A DNA stretch of 52,476 nucleotides from NCBI RefSeq assembly GCF_004028635.1, contig NZ_RQJW01000027.1, forward strand, positions 1-52,476. Direction: 5' to 3'. Positions 25,585-33,343 of this stretch are shown here, piece after piece. Below the pieces are notes generated by a model. The model did no database searches and was not told the DNA's origin. It saw only the letters and a program-made list of their open reading frames with translations. Position 1 is the first letter of the stretch, and each line of letters begins with the position of its first letter. The position numbers were made by a program, and so were the translations under genes. The DNA is from Streptomyces cyaneus. Its GTDB lineage: Bacteria; Actinomycetota; Actinomycetes; Streptomycetales; Streptomycetaceae.

Positions 25585-26826
25585 GTGAGGCACGTACAAG
25601 GGCGCGCGCGGCGCGCGGGGGCCGTGTTGGCCGCCGTACTGACATGGGCCGGCCTGCTGGCCGGGGTGACCGGCTGCACCTCGGACGGCGGCGGCGTCGA
25701 CCAGATGCTGGGCAAACCGCCGGCGCCCGAGGACGTCATCCGGGTCCTGCCGGACGACCGCAGCAAGGGCGTACGCCCCGACGACAGGCTGCTCGTCCGG
25801 GTGCCGGGCGGCCACCTGGAGTCGGTGAAGGTCGTCAAGTCCCAGGACGCGCAGGAGTTCCCGGTGCCCGGGCACATCTCCAAGGACGGCCGGCGCTGGG
25901 AGCCCGTGGACCCCGGGCTCGCGCTGGCCGCCAAGTACACGATCGACGCCGTGGCCGTCGACGGCCAGGGGCGCCGCAGCGCACGGCACACGACCTTCAC
26001 CACGTACGTCCCCGAAGAGCGGTTCATCGGATACGTCACCCCGGAGAACCGCTCCACCGTCGGCACCGGAATGATCGTCTCCCTGGAGTTCAACCGGGAG
26101 ATCGAGAACCGGGCCGCCGTCGAACGCGCCGTCCAGGTCACCGCCGAGCCGGCCGTGGAGATCCGCCCGCACTGGTTCCACAAGTCCCGCCTCGACTTCC
26201 GCCCCGAGCACTACTGGAAGCCCGGCACCCAGGTCACCGTCGCACTGCGGCTGCGGGACGTCGAAGGCGCGCCCGGGGTGTACGGGCTGCAGTACAAGAC
26301 GTTCTCCTTCACCGTCGGCCGCCACCAGGTCTCCCTCGTCGACGCGGCCGAGCACACCATGGAGGTACGGCGCGACGGCGAACTGCTCACCACGGTGCCG
26401 ATCACGGCCGGCGCACCCAAGAACACGACGTACAACGGCAAGATGGTGGTCACCGAGATGCTCGAGCTGACCCGGATGAACGGCGCGACGGTCGGCTTCA
26501 AGAAGGCCAACGGCAAGAGCGAGTACGACATCCCGGACGTCCCCCACGCCATGCGCCTCACCGACTCCGGCACCTTCCTGCACGGCAACTACTGGGCGGA
26601 CGCCTCCATCTTCGGACGGAGCAATGTCAGCCACGGGTGCGTGGGGCTCAGGGACGTCAAGGGCGGCGGGTCCGAGACGCCCGCGGGCTGGTTCTTCGAC
26701 CGCAGCCTGATCGGGGACGTCGTCGAAGTCGTCCGCAGCAATGACAAAAAGGTCGCTCCTGACAATGGGCTCGGAGGATGGAATATGGGCTGGAAGGAGT
26801 GGAAGGCGGGGAGTGCGGTGAAGTAA
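25585..26826 (+). CDS. Lipoprotein L,D-transpeptidase (Ig-like plus YkuD domain)
   Basis: A 413-aa cell-envelope enzyme that forms 3-3 peptidoglycan cross-links. The signal peptide ends in a lipobox VTGC (LLAGVTGC), so it is probably lipid-anchored. Two Ig-like domains follow (about 50-260; IRVLPDDRSKGV, FIGYVTPENRSTVG), as in mycobacterial LdtMt2. The YkuD catalytic domain has HGNYW and SHGCVGLRD, with the catalytic Cys at about residue 352. I chose GTG 25585; the longer open frame is antisense to glgX and not signal-like. It is followed by a paralogue of identical length (413 aa) after a 170-bp gap. Confidence 0.93.
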   Translation: MRHVQGRARRAGAVLAAVLTWAGLLAGVTGCTSDGGGVDQMLGKPPAPEDVIRVLPDDRSKGVRPDDRLLVRVPGGHLESVKVVKSQDAQEFPVPGHISKDGRRWEPVDPGLALAAKYTIDAVAVDGQGRRSARHTTFTTYVPEERFIGYVTPENRSTVGTGMIVSLEFNREIENRAAVERAVQVTAEPAVEIRPHWFHKSRLDFRPEHYWKPGTQVTVALRLRDVEGAPGVYGLQYKTFSFTVGRHQVSLVDAAEHTMEVRRDGELLTTVPITAGAPKNTTYNGKMVVTEMLELTRMNGATVGFKKANGKSEYDIPDVPHAMRLTDSGTFLHGNYWADASIFGRSNVSHGCVGLRDVKGGGSETPAGWFFDRSLIGDVVEVVRSNDKKVAPDNGLGGWNMGWKEWKAGSAVK

Positions 26827-26996
26827 CAGGACAGGGGGGTGAGTTGCTCGACCAACCGGCTATCTGCCGATGTTGGAACGGAACGGTGACAATCGCGTGG
26901 CGCCGACGCAGATGACCTTGTGGTTAATATGCGCCGGTGCGCGCGGGAAACGCGCGGGGGCGCGGGCCTGACCAGGCCTGGGGAGGGGAGAACGAC

Positions 26997-28238
26997 TTGA
27001 ACGTGCGGCCGATATCGGGGGCGTCGGTTGACGCGCGCGGGAGGCGTGGACGCAAGGAGATGGCGGCACTGGCCGGGGTGCTGCTGCTCGCCGTCACCGC
27101 GTGCGGCGGGGGCGGTGGCTCGGACTCGGGGTCCGGTGACGGCAAGGGCAAGGACGCCGGCACGGCACAGACCAAGAAGTCGCAGGCGGTCGTGACCATA
27201 GCTCCGGGCGACGGAGCCAAGTCCGTCGAGACCAGCGGCGCGCTGAAGGTGACGGCGGCCAAGGGCAAGCTGACGGACGTCGAGGTCAAGGACGCCAAGG
27301 GCAACGCGATCGACGGCAAGATATCCGGCGACGGCGCCACCTGGACGCCGTCCACGCACCTCGCCGCCGCCACGGCGTACACGGTGCACGCGGTCGCCAA
27401 GGACGCCGAGGGCCTGGAGGCGGCCAAGGAGGCAGACTTCACCACCCTGACGCCGAAGAACACCTTCATCGGCACCTTCACGCCCGAGGACGGCTCCAAG
27501 GTCGGCGTCGGAATGCCGTTCTCGCTGCGCTTCACCCGGGGCATCACCAACCCCGAGGACGTCGAGAAGGCCATCACCATCAAGACCGAGCCGGCCGTCG
27601 AGGTCGCCGGCCACTGGTTCGGCAACGACCGCCTCGACTTCCGTCCCGAGAAGTACTGGAAGGCCGGCACGAAGGTCACCGTCGACCTCAACCTCGACGG
27701 TGTCGAGGGGCGCGACGGCGTCTACGGCGAGCAGGACAAGAAGATCTCCTTCACCATCGGCCGCAACCAGGTCTCGGTCGTCGACGTGAAGACCCAGAAG
27801 ATGAAGGTCACGCAGGACGGCAAGGTCATCAAGACCATCCCCGTCACCACCGGCAAGCCCGGGTACGACACCTGGAACGGCCAGATGGTCATGACCGAGA
27901 AGTTCGTCGAGACCCGCATGAACGGCGACACCGTCGGCTACGACGGCGAGTACGACATCGACGACGTCCCGCACGCCACCCGCCTGACCGACTCCGGCAC
28001 CTTCATCCACGGCAACTACTGGGGTGGCGGCGTCTTCGGCAACACCAACGCCAGCCACGGCTGCATCGGCCTGCGCGACGTCAAGGGCGCCTGGGACGGC
28101 GGCACGCCGGCCGCGTGGTTCTTCAACCACTCGATGATCGGCGACGTGGTGGTCGTGAAGAACTCCAACGACGCGACGGTCGCTCCCGACAACGGCCTGA
28201 ACGGCTGGAACATGTCGTGGGAGAAGTGGAAGGCGTAG
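26997..28238 (+). CDS. Second lipoprotein L,D-transpeptidase (Ig-like plus YkuD domain)
   Basis: 413 aa. Signal peptide (RGRRGRKEMAALAGVLLLAV) with lipobox VTAC, then a Gly/Ser/Lys-rich tether, Ig-like domains (VVTIAPGDGAKSVE; FIGTFTPEDGSKVG) and a YkuD domain with HGNYWGG and SHGCIGLRD (catalytic Cys at about 356). TTG 26997 is the best start: GGAGGGGAG lies 6 nt upstream. It has the same architecture as the gene before it, indicating tandem duplication. The 170-bp gap, with an AT-rich TTAATAT at about 26924-26930, suggests its own promoter. Lys-rich composition in the Ig domains is higher than in the paralogue. Confidence 0.93.
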   Translation: MNVRPISGASVDARGRRGRKEMAALAGVLLLAVTACGGGGGSDSGSGDGKGKDAGTAQTKKSQAVVTIAPGDGAKSVETSGALKVTAAKGKLTDVEVKDAKGNAIDGKISGDGATWTPSTHLAAATAYTVHAVAKDAEGLEAAKEADFTTLTPKNTFIGTFTPEDGSKVGVGMPFSLRFTRGITNPEDVEKAITIKTEPAVEVAGHWFGNDRLDFRPEKYWKAGTKVTVDLNLDGVEGRDGVYGEQDKKISFTIGRNQVSVVDVKTQKMKVTQDGKVIKTIPVTTGKPGYDTWNGQMVMTEKFVETRMNGDTVGYDGEYDIDDVPHATRLTDSGTFIHGNYWGGGVFGNTNASHGCIGLRDVKGAWDGGTPAAWFFNHSMIGDVVVVKNSNDATVAPDNGLNGWNMSWEKWKA

Positions 28239-28251
28239 GCCTACGACGATC

Positions 28252-28300
28252 TGCGGCCCCGGAGCTGTGCCTCGATGTGAGGTACGGCACCGGGGCCGCA
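28252..28300 (+). terminator. Hairpin after the second L,D-transpeptidase
   Basis: TGCGGCCCCGG (28252-28262) pairs with 28290-28300 around a 27-nt loop. It begins 13 nt after the stop codon. Confidence 0.6.
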
Positions 28301-28394
28301 GCCGTTAGCCGCCGTGCTGTGCCTGCCTGGGGGACACCCCCCCCAGACACCCGGCCGGGTGTGACCGACGGCACCGGGGCCGTAGCCGTTAGCC
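28284..28394. repeat. 27-bp direct repeat pair flanking a G/C-run hairpin
   Basis: Copies at 28284-28310 and 28368-28394 match at 26 of 27 positions (ACGGCACCGGGGCC...GCCGTTAGCC). Between them a CTGGGGG/CCCCCAG hairpin lies near 28326-28346. The first copy includes the 3' arm of the terminator; the second ends 17 nt before the enoyl-CoA hydratase start. Confidence 0.7.
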
Positions 28395-28411
28395 CCCGTT
28401 AACCTGCTGGC

Positions 28412-29179
28412 ATGACCGTGAATCTCGAAGTCGCCGAAGGCGTCGGCACCCTGCGTCTCGACCGCCCGCCCATGAACGCGCTGGACGTCGCCACCCAGGA
28501 CAGGCTCAAGGAACTCGCCGAGGAGGCGGGCCGTCGTGACGACGTACGGGCCGTGGTGATCTACGGCGGGGAGAAGGTGTTCGCGGCAGGCGCGGACATC
28601 AAGGAGATGCAGGCCATGGACCACACGGCGATGGTCCTGCGCGCACGGGCCCTGCAGGAGTCGTTCACGGCGGTGGCCCGGATCCCGAAGCCGGTGGTGG
28701 CGGCCGTGACGGGCTACGCGCTCGGCGGCGGCTGCGAGTTGGCGCTGTGCGCGGACTACCGGATCGCCGGGGACAACGCCAAACTGGGCCAGCCGGAGAT
28801 CCTGCTCGGTCTGATCCCGGGCGCGGGCGGCACCCAGCGGCTGGCCCGCCTGATCGGCCCGTCGAAGGCGAAGGACCTGATCTTCACGGGCCGTATGGTG
28901 AAGGCGGACGAGGCGCGGGAGCTGGGCCTGGTGGACCGCGTGGTGGCGCCGGACCAGGTCTACGCCGAGGCGCACGCCTGGGCGGCGAAGCTGGCGCAGG
29001 GTCCGGCGATCGCGCTGCGTGCGGCGAAGGAGTCGATCGACACGGGCCTGGAGACGGACATCGAGACGGGCCTTGCGGTCGAACGGGGCTGGTTCGCGGG
29101 GCTGTTCGCGACGGAGGACCGGGAGCGGGGGATGCGGAGCTTCGTGGAGGAGGGCCCGGGCAAGGCGAAGTTCCTCTGA
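28412..29179 (+). CDS. Enoyl-CoA hydratase/isomerase family protein
   Basis: A 255-aa crotonase-fold protein, probably cytoplasmic, acting on acyl-CoA thioesters. The oxyanion-hole and active-site segments are visible: AAGADIKEM (about 60) and GYALGGGCELALCADYRIA (about 100-118), followed by GQPEILLGLIPGAGGTQRL, whose Glu residues match the hydratase general acid/base positions. Length is typical. No Shine-Dalgarno precedes ATG 28412, but TAACCT at 28400-28405 is placed as a -10 box would be for a leaderless mRNA. Fatty acid oxidation is the likely context, though no partner genes are adjacent. Confidence 0.9.
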   Translation: MTVNLEVAEGVGTLRLDRPPMNALDVATQDRLKELAEEAGRRDDVRAVVIYGGEKVFAAGADIKEMQAMDHTAMVLRARALQESFTAVARIPKPVVAAVTGYALGGGCELALCADYRIAGDNAKLGQPEILLGLIPGAGGTQRLARLIGPSKAKDLIFTGRMVKADEARELGLVDRVVAPDQVYAEAHAWAAKLAQGPAIALRAAKESIDTGLETDIETGLAVERGWFAGLFATEDRERGMRSFVEEGPGKAKFL

Positions 29180-29200
29180 GAGCCGGGAAAAGCCCGGTCT
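29179..29200 (+). terminator. Small hairpin after the enoyl-CoA hydratase
   Basis: CCGGG pairs with CCCGG, extended by AGA/TCT with one bulged G, around an AAAAG loop. It begins at the stop codon; weak compared with other terminators here. Confidence 0.4.
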
Positions 29201-29273
29201 GAAACTCCGCCGAATCACTTGCAATTGACGGGATGTCTGATCCGGGTCCCTCGATGGGGCGGTTTATGGCAGC

Positions 29274-29290
29274 CTTAAGGCAACCTTAAG
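29274..29290. promoter_or_regulatory. Perfect 7-3-7 palindrome upstream of RsbW-like gene
   Basis: CTTAAGG-CAA-CCTTAAG is a perfect 17-bp dyad in an otherwise gene-free stretch (29201-29475). A TTGACG hexamer lies upstream at 29225-29230 without a clear -10. It is a plausible operator for the downstream gene. A small GGAAT/ATTCC hairpin follows at about 29403-29417. Confidence 0.45.
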
Positions 29291-29475
29291 CGTGCCTTGT
29301 CGAGGGAGCCCGTCGATTGCCTCCAGCAGACCCTTCGTCGCAGGTCAGACGGGCTGCGAGCGACACCGAACTGCCTCTGTCATATGCCAACGGAGCCCTT
29401 CGGAATGGGGGATTCCGGGGGGTGTATTCCACGGGAACGGCCCCGGAGGGCCCTGTCGGCGGCCATGATGGGGGC

Positions 29476-29979
29476 ATGGCGGGGCTGGAGGGTATCGAAC
29501 AGCCGCGGGGACACAGCCGTGCAGCCGCGGCGCGCTGGTCGCCGGCGGCCGAGGACGAAGCTGCCTCCAAGGTGTTGGAGCTGTTCGGCAATCCCACGGA
29601 GGCGGAGGTTCCGCTCCCGTCCCGCCCCGAGTCCGCGGCGACGGCGCGGCGGCTGGCCCAGGTGGTGGTCCTGCGCCAGTGGGGCCTGACTCCGAAGATG
29701 ACGGAGGACGCGGTCCTGCTCGTCTCGGAACTGGTCGGCAACGCCGTCCGCCACACCGGCGCCCGCGTCTTCGGCCTCCGCATGCGCCGCCGCCGAGGCT
29801 GGATCCGCATCGAGGTCCGCGACCCTTCCCGCGGCCTGCCCTGTCTGATGCCGGTCCAGGAGATGGACGTCAGCGGCCGAGGCCTGTTCCTGGTGGACAA
29901 ACTCTCCGACCGCTGGGGCGTGGACCTGCTGCCGCGCGGCAAGACGACATGGTTCGAGATGCGGGTGGCGGACCGCTAG
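29476..29979 (+). CDS. RsbW-like ATP-binding protein (HATPase_c, anti-sigma factor/serine kinase type)
   Basis: About 167 aa with a GHKL ATPase fold: the N box LLVSELVGNAVRHTG (about 78-92), EVRDPSRGLP and the glycine box GRGLFLVDKLSDRWG (about 135-149). Such small proteins in Streptomyces act as anti-sigma or switch kinases, or as conservon-linked ATPases; the partner is unknown. The start is uncertain. ATG 29476 is chosen because codon third positions upstream are much less GC-biased. TTG 29317 has AGGGAG upstream and would add 53 residues. No anti-anti-sigma gene is adjacent. Confidence 0.8.
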   Translation: MAGLEGIEQPRGHSRAAAARWSPAAEDEAASKVLELFGNPTEAEVPLPSRPESAATARRLAQVVVLRQWGLTPKMTEDAVLLVSELVGNAVRHTGARVFGLRMRRRRGWIRIEVRDPSRGLPCLMPVQEMDVSGRGLFLVDKLSDRWGVDLLPRGKTTWFEMRVADR

Positions 29980-30721
29980 CGGAATGCAGCGGCGGTCACT
30001 CCCCGACGCGGGCCCAGGCATGCATGTCGGCCTGTCCCACCCTCGAGAACCAGGCCGCACCATCCCTAGCCCCCACCCACTCGCTGGGGGCTGTGCCTCG
30101 CGGCGCTGCCGGTCAATTCCCAGCGCCGGTCGGCACCATCCAGCCCGCCCGGGTCCGAGGACGAGCACGGCCATCCCCAGCCCCCGCGCCCACCCGCTGG
30201 GGGCTCTGCCGCGCGGAGCCGCCGGTCACTTCCCGGCGCTGGCCCAGGCAATTCAGCCCGCCCGGCATTCGAGGACGAGGCGCTCCACCATCCCGGCCCT
30301 CACCCACCCGCAGGGGGCTTCACCTCTCAGCGCCGGCCAGCATCATCCAGCCCGTCCGGCGTTCGAGGACGAGGCCATTGCCATCCCGAACCCCCACCCA
30401 CTCGCTGGGGGCTGTGCCTGGCGGCGCTGACGGTCACTTCCCAGCGCCGGCCCAGGTATTTCAGCCCGTCCGGCGTTTGAGGACGAGGCCCCTTCAGGGC
30501 CGAAGCGGGGGTCTGGGGGCGGCAGCCCCCAGGAGGCGGGGTCGAAGGGGCGGCAGCCCCTGGAGGACGGGAAGGGTAGGGGCGGCGGGGGCGAAAACAA
30601 CCCGGCGACGGCGACCCGCTCGAACCGCCCATCGGGTGAATCATGCGTTTTTCGACGCAATCCTCATTAAATGGTCCAGTGATCATACCGACCGATCCCC
30701 GCCGCACTGGAAGAACTGCCG
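29980..30721. other. Gene-free interval of 742 bp
   Basis: No supported gene. It contains the composite repeat array (30069-30600) and then, from about 30640, an AT-richer stretch (TTTTTCGACG... CATTAAATGG) that is the probable promoter region of the propeller lipoprotein gene. Long frames through the array are artefacts of repeated GC-rich sequence. Confidence 0.65.
30069..30600. repeat. Array of four composite ~113-bp repeats with hairpins
   Basis: A 30-bp core (ATTCAGCCCGTCCGGCGTTT then GAGGACGAGG, with variants) occurs at 30138-30168, 30251-30280, 30345-30374 and 30459-30488, spaced 113, 94 and 114 bp. Each core is preceded by up to two hairpins: one AGCCCCC/GGGGGCT (example 30069-30093) and one GGCGCTG/CAGCGCC (example 30101-30126). 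The third unit lacks part of the second hairpin, explaining the shorter spacing. GC-rich GGGGCGGCAGCCCC motifs follow to about 30600. The core is a familiar dispersed Streptomyces intergenic sequence, but here it is tandem. Confidence 0.8.
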
Positions 30722-31921
30722 ATGAACCTCCTCCACCGCACCCTCCTCGCCGGCGCAGGCCTCCTCGCCCTCGCCGCCTGCGGCACCGAGTCCGCCAAGG
30801 ACAAGACCCGGCCCGCCCCCGAGTCCCACGGCGGCACCCATGCCGCCACCCAGGCCGCCATCCCCGCCCCGGCGAAGAAGAAGACCGTCCAGGGACTGCC
30901 CGGCATGCCCCCCGTCCTGGACCCGAAGGACGTCTACGCCGCCGACCGCCCGAACAAGCTCTCCCCGGTCGTCAAGGACTTCCCGTCCCGCGTCTACGTC
31001 CCGAACACCGAGTCGGACACGGTCTCCGTCATCGACCCGAAGACGTACGAGATCATCGAGACGATCCCCGTCGGCCGCCAGCCCCAACACGTCGTCCCGT
31101 CCTGGGACCTGAAGACCCTCTGGGTCAACAACAACCGCGGCCACACCCTCACCCCCATCGACCCGAAGACCGGCAAGGCGGGCAAGGACGTCGAGGTCCA
31201 CGACCCCTACAACCTCTACTTCACCCCCAACGGCAAGTACGCCGTCGTCATGGCCTCCCTCGACCGCGAACTCGTCTTCCGCGACCCCCACACCATGAAG
31301 CGGATCAAGACCGAGCCGGTCACCTGTTACGGCGTCAACCACGCCGACTTCTCCCTCGACGGCCGCTATTTCATCGTGTCCTGCGAGTTCAGCGGCGAAC
31401 TGCTGAAGGTCGACACGGAGCGGATGAAGGTCGTCGGGCAGCAGAAACTCCCCTTCGACGGAGCCATGCCGCAGGACGTGAAGGTCTCCCCGGACGGCAA
31501 GAGGTTCTACATCGCCGACATGATGGCGGACGGCATGTGGGTCCTGGACGGCGACAAGTTCACCGAGCCCACGCTCCTGCCCACCGGCAAGGGCTGCCAC
31601 GGCCTCTACGTCAGCCGCGACTCGCGCGAGATGTACGTCTCCAACCGAGGCGAGGGCTCCGTCTCCGTCTTCGACTTCACCCAGAACAGGCTCACCAAGA
31701 AGTGGCACCTCCCCGACGGCGGCAGCCCCGACATGGGCGGCGTCTCCGCCGACGGCAAGGTGCTGTGGCTGTCGGGGCGTTACGACTCCGAGGTGTACGC
31801 CATCGACACCCGCACCGGCCAGGAGCTCGCCCGCATCCCCGTCGGCAGCGGCCCGCACGGCCTCGCCGTCTACCCGCAGCCGGGCCGCTACTCCCTGGGC
31901 CACACCGGCATCTTCCGTTAG
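30722..31921 (+). CDS. YVTN-type beta-propeller lipoprotein (YncE-like)
   Basis: A 399-aa secreted lipoprotein: signal peptide with lipobox LAAC (LLALAAC), a flexible Lys/Pro/Ala-rich region, then repeated propeller blades with YVTN-like strands: SRVYVPNTESDTVSVIDPKT, KTLWVNNNRGHTLTPIDPKT, KRFYIADMMADGMWVLDG, REMYVSNRGEGSVSVFDF and KVLWLSGRYDSEVYAIDTRT. The family is structurally a 7-bladed propeller, often a surface binding or sensor protein with no catalytic residues. ATG 30722 has GGAAG about 8 nt upstream. No operon partner is evident. Confidence 0.88.
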   Translation: MNLLHRTLLAGAGLLALAACGTESAKDKTRPAPESHGGTHAATQAAIPAPAKKKTVQGLPGMPPVLDPKDVYAADRPNKLSPVVKDFPSRVYVPNTESDTVSVIDPKTYEIIETIPVGRQPQHVVPSWDLKTLWVNNNRGHTLTPIDPKTGKAGKDVEVHDPYNLYFTPNGKYAVVMASLDRELVFRDPHTMKRIKTEPVTCYGVNHADFSLDGRYFIVSCEFSGELLKVDTERMKVVGQQKLPFDGAMPQDVKVSPDGKRFYIADMMADGMWVLDGDKFTEPTLLPTGKGCHGLYVSRDSREMYVSNRGEGSVSVFDFTQNRLTKKWHLPDGGSPDMGGVSADGKVLWLSGRYDSEVYAIDTRTGQELARIPVGSGPHGLAVYPQPGRYSLGHTGIFR

Positions 31922-32012
31922 CCGAGACGTAGTTGACCCGCGGTCAGTGGACACGCCGCCGAACGGGTGACGTTCCACGACCCGCCGCCCCGGGCCCGGG
32001 ATCGTGCTCTCC

Positions 32013-32645
32013 ATGATCACAACTCGCCTGCGGCGGCGGGCCGCTGCCGCCGTCCTGTCCCTCTCGGCCGTCCTCGCGACGACGGCCGCAACGGCCCCCG
32101 AGACCGTCCCCACCTCGCCCCGCACGACCGTCGCCAAGGCCGCCGCCCCCGCCCCGGCCGCCTGTCCCGTCCAGTACGACGACAAGGTCAAGGCCGCCGC
32201 CGACCGCCGCGTCGACATCGACCGCATCACCCCCGACCCCGCGTGGCGCACCACCTGCGGCACGCTCTACCGGGCCGACGGCCGTGGCCCGAACATCGTC
32301 TTCGAGGAGGGCTTCAAGCCCAAGGACGTGGTGAACGGCCAGTACGACCTGGAGCAGTACGTCCTCGTCAACCAGCCCTCCCCGTACGTCTCCACGTCGT
32401 ACGACCACGACCTGTACAAGACGTGGTGGAAGTCCGGCTGGAACTACTACATCGACGCCCCCGGCGGCATCGACGTCAACAAGACCATCGGCGACACCCA
32501 CAAATGGGCCGACCAGGTCGAGGTCGCCTTCCCCGGCGGGATCGCCCGGAAGTACATCATCGGGGTCTGCCCGGTGAACAAGACGACCAAGGTCGAGATC
32601 ATGAGCGGCTGCCAGAGCAACCCGCACTACGAGGCCTGGCACTGA
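32013..32645 (+). CDS. Secreted DNA-targeting mono-ADP-ribosyltransferase (scabin/ScARP, pierisin family)
   Basis: A 210-aa protein with a Sec signal (about 1-30) and an ART fold. The R-S-E triad is visible: Arg in TLYRADGRGP (about 87), STS in YVSTSYDHD (about 127-129) and the Q-x-E motif in WADQVEVAFPGGI (Gln about 168, Glu about 170). The Q-x-E with the VFEEGFKPKD and WNYYIDAPGGIDVN segments matches scabin of S. scabies and ScARP of S. coelicolor, which attach ADP-ribose from NAD to guanine bases. Four Cys residues could form disulfides, as expected for a secreted enzyme. ATG 32013 is chosen; GTG 32004 is possible. No cognate immunity or glycohydrolase gene is adjacent. Confidence 0.88.
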   Translation: MITTRLRRRAAAAVLSLSAVLATTAATAPETVPTSPRTTVAKAAAPAPAACPVQYDDKVKAAADRRVDIDRITPDPAWRTTCGTLYRADGRGPNIVFEEGFKPKDVVNGQYDLEQYVLVNQPSPYVSTSYDHDLYKTWWKSGWNYYIDAPGGIDVNKTIGDTHKWADQVEVAFPGGIARKYIIGVCPVNKTTKVEIMSGCQSNPHYEAWH

Positions 32646-32649
32646 CGCC

Positions 32650-33285
32650 CTACCGGGCGTGCAGCAGTGCCTCCGCGCCCACCGGTCGGTAGCCGCCCGC
32701 CAGGAACGCCCGCATGCTGCGGGCGTTCCCCGGCGCGACCTGCGCCCACAGCGGCTCCGTGACCAGATGCCGGGCGGCGGTCACCAGCCGCCGCCCCAGC
32801 CCCCGATGCCGTACCGCGTCGTCCACCTCGACCGAGACCTCCAGCCGCCCGGCGACGCCGCGCCCCATCACCAGCACGCCGCCGTCCGCCGCCCATGCGC
32901 GCACGTCGTCGCGCCGCCGTCGGGCGTAGACGATCCGGGGGTGGTCGGCATCCTCGATCTCGGTCAGCGCGAGCGACGGCTCACCGGGCAACGCGGAGCC
33001 GACCAGCACCGCGTCCATGGTCTCGGCCGTACGTCCCGTCCGCTCCATGAGAGCCGCCAGGAAGCGCGGATTCATCGGCGCGGCCAGCCCGTCGCAGTCG
33101 ACGTCGCGCAGTGCCGCGTACACCCACGCGGGATCCTCGTCGGTGAAGACGACGGAGTGCGCGGTGAAGGCGAGGACGCCCGAGTCGTGGTGCGACGGCT
33201 GCGGGACGACAGTCGTACGGCCGTCCGCAGGCGGGAAGACTCCCCGCGCCGCCGCGTCGAGAATGTCCCGCAAGGTCTCCGCCAC
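32650..33285 (-). CDS. GNAT family N-acetyltransferase-like protein
   Basis: 211 aa. The C-terminal half has the GNAT acetyl-CoA motif: VEVDDAVRHRGLGRRLVTAARHL (pyrophosphate-binding loop RHRGLGRR, about 160) followed by VAPGNARSMRAFLAGGYRPVG. The N-terminal half (about 20-100) resembles the paired GNAT fold in this group. Start GTG 33285 has AGGGG 6 nt upstream; the longer frame runs into the divergent MerR gene. Convergent with the ADP-ribosyltransferase gene with a 4-nt gap, divergent from the MerR gene across 58 nt, so MerR may control it. Substrate unknown. Confidence 0.87.
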   Translation of the reverse strand: MAETLRDILDAAARGVFPPADGRTTVVPQPSHHDSGVLAFTAHSVVFTDEDPAWVYAALRDVDCDGLAAPMNPRFLAALMERTGRTAETMDAVLVGSALPGEPSLALTEIEDADHPRIVYARRRRDDVRAWAADGGVLVMGRGVAGRLEVSVEVDDAVRHRGLGRRLVTAARHLVTEPLWAQVAPGNARSMRAFLAGGYRPVGAEALLHAR

Positions 33286-33305
33286 GACCGCCCCTGTCCT
33301 GCTCC

Positions 33306-33336
33306 TTGAGTCTCCACCCACTGGAAGGCCCACACT
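33306..33336 (+). promoter_or_regulatory. MerR-type promoter with 19-bp spacer, leaderless
   Basis: TTGAGT (33306-33311), a 19-bp spacer containing the imperfect dyad CTCCA...TGGAAG, then CACACT (33331-33336). The long spacer with a dyad is the hallmark of promoters controlled by MerR proteins. The -10 lies 7 nt before the MerR ATG at 33344, which predicts a leaderless, autoregulated transcript. Confidence 0.65.
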
Positions 33337-33343
33337 CGCAGAC

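Noticed and set aside
23244..26744. 1166-aa plus-strand ORF opposite glgX
   Set aside because: Shadow of glgX and an alternative frame of the L,D-transpeptidase; no conserved domains.
30069..30488. CRISPR array
   Set aside because: Repeats are ~113 bp composite units with hairpins, spacers are themselves repetitive, and no cas genes are present.
29679..30725. 348-aa ORF through the repeat array
   Set aside because: It begins in an alternative frame of the RsbW-like gene and then reads repeated hairpin DNA; the protein is Pro/Arg low complexity.
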